From Oscarella lobularis (lineage: Eukaryota; Porifera; Homoscleromorpha; Homosclerophorida; Oscarellidae), in contig NC_089183.1 of NCBI RefSeq assembly GCF_947507565.1, forward strand, positions 1,736,001 through 1,800,000: DNA of 64,000 bases, given 5' to 3'. Below the pieces are notes generated by a model. That model was not told where the DNA came from, made no database searches, and saw nothing but the letters and a program-made list of their open reading frames with translations. Position numbers and translations under genes: made by a program. Numbering within the stretch: position 1 is the stretch's first letter; the number at the start of each line of letters is the position of its first letter. This document shows positions 56,368-64,000 of the stretch, one piece after another.

Positions 56368-56999
56368 CGGGATTCATCGACAACGATGAAAGAAAATCAG
56401 TGGTCAATGGTTCCAGGCGGGAAGGTGAAGCAGGGGCTATTCTGTCGTTAGGAAAAGCAGGAAGCAACAACTATTCGCTTACAACAGCTGATATAAAATA
56501 TTTACAAAAAATATTTTAACAGCGAGGAAGGTCCGATATCTTGGCAGACGGCTTAAGTTAGACGTATTTAATTACAATATAACTATACTTATGCAAAGTA
56601 AGGCTTTTGTCTATATCCGTGCTAGCTACTATAATTGTAATCACATATCAAACTCAATGTCAAAAAGATTCCGATCAATGTCGATTTTTGCTTTCAAGTC
56701 TCTTTACGGGAGGAAACCGCTCTAGAGTTGCCACCACCTGCCGCCCAAACGAAACCCACTCATTTTTCTTGCTCTTGGCTTTCCCATTTTTCCTCATAGG
56801 TACTGCTGTTCTTTTGTCACTGGGCTCAACCACGTGAACTATGACAAAAATTTTTTTAGAGTAGTTTTTGTAAGTGAATATCTTTGCTACTAGCAGTATC
56901 AACCAGTAAAACTTTAGAAGCACAAATAATCACTTTCACGGGAACATTAGTAAAAAGAAGTTTCCAAGCGAGTTTTGTCGATACGCGACTTCTTCTTTA
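56368..56999. other. no recognisable gene
   Basis: AT-rich spacer; nothing recognised. Confidence 0.4.
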
Positions 57000-57880
57000 A
57001 TGACGAGAAACTTTGAAGCGGACGGCTCGCCACGCATTGTTAATGTCGTGGAACACGTCGGACTGCAGAAAATCGGAGATGAACGATTTTGGGTGTTAGG
57101 CGAAAAGGTGACGAATAAACCAACTAAAGTACTGTATAGTCTAAACATTTTGTGCTGTGCATTTTTATTTGTAGGTCGTGTACAAAAAAAGGACACTTGG
57201 TTTCTGCCGATGATTTACCGATGGTTTTTTCGAGTGGAGGAGAGCATTTTTGTGCCTCACGTCCCCCGCAACCCACTGTCAGACGCTAAATCGGCAGTTC
57301 CAGTCATTCAGAGTATGCTGGAGTTTGTGGAAACGACGCTGCCGACGCTTTTAGGCCATTTTTTTCTCGCAATGGCATCAGTTGCGATCATGACTCATTC
57401 GTCTCTAATTTCCCGCATCAGGAGCGCCACGCCAATCTTCTGCTTCCACCAGCCCACATGCGACGGAAAAAGTAGCATTGCCCAGATGGCATTGAGTTTC
57501 ATGGGACTTTCGGTAGGTCAACGAAAAGGAATCTAAGAAGCTCCTTTTCTGATAACAATTGCACGCTATAGGGAGCCAAGGTCAACAACGTTTCCGGTAG
57601 TAAATTCGTCACAACTGCTGGCATCGAAGCCCCTCTGGGCTTTCTTCTCGAAGATCCGAAGTACCTGTCTAACATAGAAGAAGGAATGATCGACATCTAC
57701 AATCGGTCAACACGGAAAACCTTCGAAAGGGGTCCTATGAAAGCCAAAACATCGTTTCTCATTACCACGAACACAAAGCTTTCGCGTTCCGACGAAAGGA
57801 TGCAAAATTATTTTCGCTTACCCGCACAATATACGTTGATATGCAAGATAGAGTGTGAGACGATCTTTCCCGCTAGGTAA
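57000..57880 (+). CDS. P-loop-like NTPase fragment, multi-exon
   Basis: Exons read MTRNFEADGSPRIVNVVEHV.. (57000-57112), then VQKKDTWFLPMIYRWFFRVE.. to FCFHQPTCDGKSSIAQMALS (57170-57510), then after an intron of about 60 nt (57512-57571) GAKVNNVSGSKFVTTAGIEA and EEGMIDIYNRSTRK..TSFLITTNTKLSRSDER. The CDGKSS segment followed by a hydrophobic helix resembles a Walker A loop. SFLITTN followed by a basic residue resembles sensor 1 of viral-type or primase-helicase ATPases. The match is by eye and the usual first Gly is absent. The 3' end abuts a HECT fragment on the other strand near 57825. Confidence 0.35.
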
Positions 57881-58932
57881 AAAGATCTAGATCTCATGTC
57901 ATGTTGTGACAGGGCAACAGGCATCGACTGCTTCCTTGAAATAGATCCATTTCTGGTTTGAATAACTGATTGACAATGACATGAAAGAAATCTCTGGCAG
58001 GACCACCGGCGTCGATACCATCCTCCCCTTGAAATTTGATCTACAAAGCCACTCTTCACTTTCAGCAAGGGCAGGTGCGTAGGAAAGGTTTTGTAGACCA
58101 TAAAGCCATGTTTAACTAGAGTATTTCTGTCAATACTGCTGCGTTTTTCGTTTTCTTCATCTAGATAACGTTGCCGGTGAACAGTCATTAGGGAAGCGAC
58201 GCTATGAAATTCTCCTGGTAAGGACTCATCATTGGTTACCGTAAATAATGAGAGGTTCATTAAATGTATTGCCTGCAAGTGATCGGAAGCAGAACTTCCT
58301 TCACCGCTTCCAACAGACCTATCCTCCCGTTCTCCTGCATCGCTTCCCCTTTCACTGAGCGTGTTGTTCTCCGACGCAAAAGCGTTTTGTTCAATTTTCA
58401 CGGAAGGTTCTTAGTGTTAGAAGAACGTATAACCCAATTATATATTTGTGATACTGAACCTGCCTAGTGCATCAATTTTAGTGGCCGGATTACTGTCATT
58501 GTCTGAGGCATTGTTTTCGTCCGACAGAATCTCAATCGTACCATCGGATCTACAACAAATCAGAGTAAACGGTTTACTTTTTCTTTGGATAAAATACATA
58601 CCCATTGCAGGTGTAAACGTGAGATCTCGTTTGCATTATAGGCACAGACGCCCCATAGCGAATAGCAGTTGGTTCTAATAGCATCGGATTGAGGATCAGA
58701 AGGTGCCTAAAATTAGGTACATCATCACGGAGCATTTGACCCTCCAATGCAAAGACGTGACCTACACTCGTTGGTGAAAGCGAATCTACGTCATTGTCTC
58801 TTTGAATAGGGCGGGCGTACAACTTTCAATTGTATCGCGTGTGACTGCATAAGTAATCACTCGTCATGTCGCCGGGCATTGGAATCAGATTTCTAGCTCC
58901 AGGTTAGGCTCGTAGAATTGCACAGCCTCAAC
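57838..58932 (-). pseudogene. HECT-family fragment (ubiquitin-like start and N-lobe only)
   Basis: On the minus strand the part at 58911-58781 matches the locus at 25771-25901 (LYARPIQRDNDVDSLSPTS here). An exon at 58401-58080 is Ser/Glu-rich and ends KTFPTHLPLLK. After a 17-20 nt gap ending in TTTGTAG, which is too short for the other introns and therefore perhaps a lesion, comes FQGEDGIDAGGPARDFFHVI, the start of a HECT N-lobe. It stops at a donor-like GTAAGC at about 57826, beyond which an unrelated plus-strand gene begins. The catalytic C-lobe is missing, so this is a truncated gene. Confidence 0.6.
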
Positions 58933-58981
58933 ATCCTCTTAGCTAACCCTTTAAGATATATTGCTTTTATAAAGGGTCAGT

Positions 58982-59150
58982 TAGCCTCGTATCCAGGCCC
59001 TTTCTCCTGTTGCGAGTCCCGGATAGACTCGCGGAAAAAGGGCCTGGTTCCAACTGTATGCGCATGCGCCAGAAATTAACGTCTTCACTGTAATCTAGAT
59101 CTAAAGCGTCTTTTAAATAAAGGGCAATAGAACGTTATTATGAAAGCCTC
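58982..59150 (+). repeat. 169-bp dispersed repeat, copy 2
   Basis: Direct repeat of 56199-56367, with the same foldback start. Confidence 0.88.
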
Positions 59151-59453
59151 GAACAGCTTTTGCACGTTTCGCGGATACGCGATTGCATCGTCGCATTGTC
59201 GAGCGGTTCGCACGGTTTCTCGATAAGCGATTTGGTAGCTTACAGTTGCTGTCGATTATCCATTCCCGTAGTCGTCTTTTAGCCTCATATAGGCTGTCCA
59301 AAAGACTTGCTCAAAAGACAACCGAACCCCATTTTCTTCGATGGTCACATCGATAGCGCACGCACCGCTAAGCCTTTCTTGCACCGAACTGTTGGCCGGA
59401 ACTGGTATGCAAACATTCCCAGGCGGGATCAATCACTGTCATCGTATTTTAGT

Positions 59454-62400
59454 ATGGCTTCGCACGCAAATCTTTGCCGACTCTGCTTTCAGAAGTGTTC
59501 GAAGACAAAGTCTGTTTCTATTTTTAGCAAGAACAGTGTATCAATTGCATTACCAGTTCGAATTGCTAACCTTCTCCTTGATGTCGTACAAGGCGACTGC
59601 TGTTCGTCGGCCATCTGCTATTCCTGCAGAAGACGATTGGAGCATAGATAGAGGAGAGAGGGATGGGAAACTCCCCGTTGCACGTGACTTATACGTGGCT
59701 CTAAGATTGTCGCCGGAATCCCGGATATTTCTTCAAATGTCGTTGTTTCTCTCGTCGACGATGTCGTTTGGAGCATTGTATCCCCATTCGCTATGTTATC
59801 TGTAGTTTAGTGTACGCGTTTTTCTTGTCTGCGCTATTGAATTCCCAGCTAATGGTCCCTAATTGCTCACGCGTCGGTATGCTAAACGTCGGCGGGGTAA
59901 ACTCTCGCGTCATCGCTTATGCGGCCACAAGTGGCTGTCTAAACGTTGCCGTAGTATGTCGCGCATGCCACGGAGACGTCAATTGCTACCAAAACACCCT
60001 CATATTCGTGTTTGGCGTGATTTTGGGCGTGGACGACCGGCCTTGACTTCGGCGGGGTCTCTTCTCACTGCTTAGACCCAATGGCTAATTTGACGTTACT
60101 AATTTGTTCTCCGTGAATCTGTGCGTGCCATAGATACGCGATTGCGTTGACCACGCTTCGAACTTCGTCGTTTTAGCCAAACTTTTCTTCGGGCTAAAAT
60201 GGGCTTGCCAAAGAAAAGCAAGTTGCAGATTTCGCCAGTGGCATGCATAATCGCCATATGAACTGTAGCTGTGCTCGCCCAGGTCTGATGAGCCACTTGA
60301 CATGCTCTCCAAGCATGACAAAAATCGAAATCCCTAAAGGCTTCCGTTTCCTCTCCAACGAGATGCTACGAAGCTTCCATTTCAATTGCGCAGTCGATGG
60401 AAACCACTGACTCATCGCGAACTTCGCGAAGAAAGCGGAGAACGACGTCCATGAGCCGGCGACAATCCTAGAGCCACGTATAAGTCACGTGCAACGGGGA
60501 GTTTCCCATCCCTCTCTCCTCTATCTATGATTGGAGCGTCTGGAAAAAGCAATGGACGACTTGGTTCAATTCCGAGAACTGGCAAAAGGGAGCCTTTTAC
60601 AATTCGAGTCCGTGAGGGAAGGGAAGAGGCCGAAGGAAACTAGCGGACCTCAGTCCGGAATATCTCCCAGCACACGGCAGATGCTTCCAGCTTCGAAGAA
60701 AGCTCCCTTTGCAAGAAGCTTACATTTCTCACCTTCCTCACGTATTGTAGAAAACAAAAAACGCAAAAGATTGGCTAATCCTTTTTGTAGATGCCGAGTT
60801 CGACGTTGACAACGCAATCGAATACTCTTCTAATTCGCCCTTGCACTGACCTGTGTCGAGCAAATCTAACTCACAAACGCCTCTTCGTACACTTGAGAAT
60901 GCCTTCACTGAACTGCGTAAGCGTTCTTTGCTTCTTCTAATAATGGATGTCTGTATTAGGAACAAATTATTTAGACGGAGGTCATGATGGAGCTGTCCAT
61001 GGTACGCAAACCTGTCTTCATATCTGTGTCGTCTCCAACGCGATCATCGCCATGGCAGACGTTTCTGCGGGAGTCGCTTAGTAAACTGGGAAGGGCTCTG
61101 ACCAGTGGTAACATGGAAGTCGTCACCAAAGCGATTTGCAATAACAACAGTCTCTTTCCAAATGTTTTGAAATCAATAATAGGAAAAATTCAGCAAGAGT
61201 GTACTTATTTATGTCGAAGATCTCATCCTACTAGTTTTAGAAGATGTAACGTTGAGGAGGACATTGGTAATTTTGACTGGGAGAAATACTGTCACGAACT
61301 TCAAGAAAAGGCTCCTCTTTTGTGGCAGTTACTGCTGTCAATCGCCACTTTCAACGATCATCGAGCAAAAGGGAAAGTCGAAGAGTCTCACTTTCCGGGA
61401 ATTGTTGTGGCAGCAGCTATCGTCCTAAAGGAACGCAGTCGTGAAATGATCGGGTGCAGTCTATGCTTTCGCTTCTTCTATTTCATTCTCGAGAAGATAA
61501 AGTGGTAAGTCATTTATTGAAATACCTTCCATATGACTGAATTCATGCTTCTCTAGGTGTATACTAGATTGAATTATGTTGGAGTTTGTGCCAGTTATTC
61601 GACAACGCTGCGTTTAGTTGAGACTTGCAGCGAGCTTCACGCCTGTCCTGTTGAAAAATGGATCACGGACGGCCGCTGTTTCAAGTTTTGGGGCAATAAC
61701 ATCGACAAAAAAACAGTCTGTTAGAGACGAACGTTCCGATCGGCGCGGCTCGATGATACACATGTATAGCATTTTGGCAGGACACAGTCGCCTCCCTGAG
61801 ACACAGCTTTCAAAATCAGGAAGCGTTCGCCCACTTGCGGATGTTTCAAATGCTTCATTTTTACCGACGAATGATGAAATAGCTGCCGTTAGACGCAATG
61901 TTCGTGTAATTGTTTGTCGAATTTTGACGGAATATTTTGAACAACTGACTCTCTTTGCGAACGCTGTTCCTAAGATCGTTCCTCACATATACATGGAAGA
62001 AATGTTCAGAAAGTCGGACGTCGCAATAATGGATGTCCTCATGAAGAACGAGGCAAAGAGTGGCGATATGCTAGACATTATGTCTGCGTTGACCTATCTT
62101 CCTTCAAACTTCGGCGACGTCGTTGCATCAGGAGGTGAACAACTGACTTGTCAGCGCCAACGTGCTTCCCGACGTAATGGACGGAGACACACCTAGGCAG
62201 AGGCTAGAGTATCTCGAGCCTCAAATTGAAGACTGGCATTGTTTGGTAACATTTCTGAAAGTAAGGCATGATATGGCAGTAAGTGATTGCGTGTAGACTC
62301 TTTTATAGGTTGCATGGAAGCATCTTTACAGCAAATCTTCAAGTGATCGCGGAACTCTAAGCTTTTTCAAAAGCCTTCTGAACCGTCAATCTGTGAAGGC

Positions 62401-63250
62401 CGAGCCGCAGAAATCATTTGATGCCTGTCTTGAATTTTTCACTACGGTTGTCAAAGGTACATACTCGCAGCAGCATGCGAGGAGCTAAAAGTACCTTCAT
62501 TGTCCTCTCCACGACTTCTTCCATCTAACTTCAAAAAGAGTACTAAAGACGAACAACTTAGATTTATAGAAGGCATAGCAGAGCCTGTGTTCAGCAAAAG
62601 CCTCATAGTTGATTGATGCTTTTCTGGAGATGCTCTCGCAATCGATGACAGTGTCTTCAATTGCGGACGTATTATGGGACATTTCGGTGCACTGGGGCTA
62701 GAAATGGCTGATGCTTGGTCGGCTGGAGATGGAGAACGTGTTTTCGTTGCTGGAGGCTTTCTTCCACATTTTCAAGCTGCCAATCATACTTTACAAGCTC
62801 GAAATTTTCAATTTGAAGTAACGTCCGTTTGCTCTCCTCATCTGGCGCACCATATAATGTGGGACAAATTTGTAAATAGCAGAGGCGGTTCATGAAAAAA
62901 TTCCCTGCGACTTGTACAACGAGCATGCAAACAAGTCTCTGAAGCACATAATTGACAGTATGGGTCAAATGTTACTGAAAAATCTCTGAAGAAAGCCGCC
63001 AGATGCACTACCAAATTAATGCTATTTCAAAATCCTTTGATTCGAACACAAATGTACCAACATCAACAACTGCTCACTCTTCAGTATCTGACATTGTTGA
63101 CGTCGCTAAAGTGGTTGAGGTTATGCTGAAGAAGAGAATTCTACACGTCGTGTCCTCCAGGACATATTCAATATTTAGACGCGTGAAGTCAAATCCGCTT
63201 TGGAACTCGAACAGAAAAAGTTCAGACTCCGCACCCTGCTCCCCGTGAAA
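59454..63250 (+). pseudogene. DUF6589-family gene, interrupted by a MITE and frameshifted
   Basis: ATG at 59454 opens MASHANLCRLCFQKCSKTKS..CCSSAICYSCRRRLE, a CxxC..CxxC zinc finger of ZAD type. The Mutator-like MITE follows. The frame resumes exactly as RLEKAMDDLVQFRELAKGSL, a coiled coil. The next exon (about 60965-61508) reads ALTSGNMEVVTKAICNNNSL, ESHFPGIVVAAAIVLKER. The core follows at 61562-62260 (LNYVGVCASYSTTLRLVE, DVLMKNEAKSGDMLDIMSAL, GGEQLTC), then a 48-nt intron (62261-62308) and VAWKHLYSKSSSDRGTLSFF. The end has HHIMWDKFVNSRGG and CDLYNEHANKSLKHIIDSMG. An A7 run near 61710 adds a base to the frame, and other frame changes are near 62158 and 62890. The function of DUF6589 proteins is unknown; many copies occur in invertebrate genomes. 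Confidence 0.68.
59644..60528. mobile_element. 885-bp Mutator-like MITE with 9-bp target duplication
   Basis: Terminal inverted repeats of about 72 bp begin ATAGATAGAGGAGAGAGGGA with one mismatch, and include CCCCGTTGCACGTGACTTAT. The flanks are the direct repeat GATTGGAGC (59635-59643 and 60529-60537). A 9-bp duplication with long TIRs is the Mutator (MULE) signature. No transposase is inside. Removing the element and one GATTGGAGC restores the host codons Arg-Leu-Glu-Arg. Confidence 0.85.
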
Positions 63251-64000
63251 AGACAGTCCAACCATCCAACGACGAATCCAAGGAAGAAATGCATCTTTGG
63301 GGTCACCGAGGCTTCCGGAAAGCACTCTCGATAATAACTCAGGAAGCGTTGGATCGCGATTTCTATAAACAAAATATCTCAATTTACCCTGAAGTGACCA
63401 TGCAATTACGTTACCTAGCTCGTCAATCTCGTTCACTGTCATTTTTCTCGATAGACTGTATAAATCGTGGCAAGCACGAAAAAGACGAAAGACTTTTTTG
63501 AATTTCAGAGAGACAGAGCGAGCTTCTCTTTCCAATTCATCGTTTTCTACTTGCATTTGAATTGATTCGCAAATTTTAATAAGATTCTCTTCCTATTACG
63601 AAAAATGGCCTCTTTCGTTGTAGGAGGATGTAAACACACGTACCCTTAGAGCTTTGTGGACATGGTTACCAACAAACGTCCCACCAAAGTAGGCTTGCCT
63701 GGAAATTCCACACTGACACAACGCTATATCGATCGCTTTCAACTGCCTGCTGCAATCTTTAACAGTGGAGAACTGATTACAGTTTTCTCGCTATTTAATA
63801 AGAGAAATACTTTAGCCTCTAGGTAATTTACCAAGCTTGATGTTACTTACAATAGCTTTTGCTTTGCTTTGAAGCACAGCCGCTTCTGCTTTCATTTCAT
63901 CAACGCGAATCGAGTTCTCTTCCGAAGATGACAGACAAAACAATGTGAGATGTTGTATAAATAACGACGCTTTTTCCTCGAGCCGCCTTGCCTTTTCTTG
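63074..64000 (-). pseudogene. 3' part of a conserved multi-exon gene (GEQGAES-motif family)
   Basis: On the minus strand exons read RLEEKASLFIQHLTLF.., EMKAEAAVLQSKAKAI (64000-63851), a 60-nt GT-AG intron (63791-63850), NCNQFSTVKDCSRQLKAIDI, CGISRQAYFGGTFVGNHVHK (63790-63644), an intron of about 50 nt, then KFKKVFRLFRACHDLYSLSR and a further intron of about 48 nt, FLSYYRECFPEASVTPKMHF, and in another frame WIRRWMVGLSFHGEQGAES. The last junction lacks about four residues and shifts frame, so this copy is damaged. Similar proteins recur in many copies in invertebrate genomes and may derive from transposons; the function is unknown. The 5' end is outside the window. Confidence 0.55.

Noticed and set aside
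56199-59150. LTR retrotransposon with 169-bp LTRs
   Set aside because: No reverse transcriptase, gag, primer-binding site or polypurine tract was seen between the repeats.
1-64000. tRNA or rRNA genes
   Set aside because: No cloverleaf-type or conserved rRNA sequence was recognised by eye; a covariance-model scan would be needed to exclude them.

Overview
The window looks like a transposon-saturated stretch of a metazoan nuclear genome, most plausibly an early-branching marine invertebrate such as a sponge or cnidarian. The evidence is spliceosomal introns with GT-AG ends in almost every recognisable gene, eukaryote-only transposon families (Helitron, pogo, hAT, piggyBac, Mutator, THAP/YqaJ elements, an R2-like retrotransposon), multi-exon HECT ubiquitin ligases and a DUF6589-family gene. 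Introns are remarkably short: eight that I could delimit are 46-60 nt. The species cannot be named from the sequence alone.

Layout, left half. 1-2178 holds broken pieces of an OB-fold/RPA-like gene and a YqaJ-type exonuclease. 2200-13099 is a pogo/Tigger-like DNA transposon (TIRs plus TA target duplication) into which an 8.3-kb autonomous Helitron (2331-10674) and an 854-bp TA-flanked MITE (11068-11921) were inserted. All three insertions can be removed on paper at base resolution. The Helitron carries an RPA-like gene and a Rep-helicase gene with an in-frame 522-bp tandem duplication of its HUH nuclease core. 13465-14914 is an IS630/Tc1/mariner-type transposase. 15879-19516 is a two-gene element (SAP-SWIM-YqaJ nuclease convergent with a THAP-DDE transposase) resembling ISL2EU. 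19851-20856 is a decayed integrase-like transposase. 21068-26062 has two HECT-family loci separated by a dead tyrosine recombinase. 26192-27053 is a TTAA-flanked piggyBac-type MITE. 28523-30845 is a dead hAT transposase.

Layout, right half. 30955-32655 is a ~51-bp satellite and 34410-35190 a ~20-bp minisatellite. 35435-44225 is a head-to-tail array of three copies of an R2-like restriction-endonuclease non-LTR retrotransposon, every junction being a (TG)n run; the first copy has an intact 1117-codon reading frame. 44446-47855 (minus) is the best-preserved host-like gene, a ubiquitin-like/zinc finger/UIM/UBX/HECT protein. 47971-51400 contains two different integrase-like transposase genes back to back with a 181-bp fragment of the 34-kb minisatellite between them. 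51450-53706 is a second hAT. 54726-55244 repeats a 171-bp leader module found at 34116. 56199-59150 is bounded by 169-bp direct repeats and holds a P-loop-like gene convergent with another HECT fragment. 59454-63250 is a DUF6589 gene split by a Mutator-like MITE with 9-bp target duplications, and 63074-64000 (minus) is the end of another conserved multi-exon gene.

Most genes are individually one to a few lesions away from an open frame, and several lesions are one-base changes in homopolymers, so part of the apparent decay could be consensus error in the assembly. Functions below are assigned from motifs read by eye; no database search was possible.
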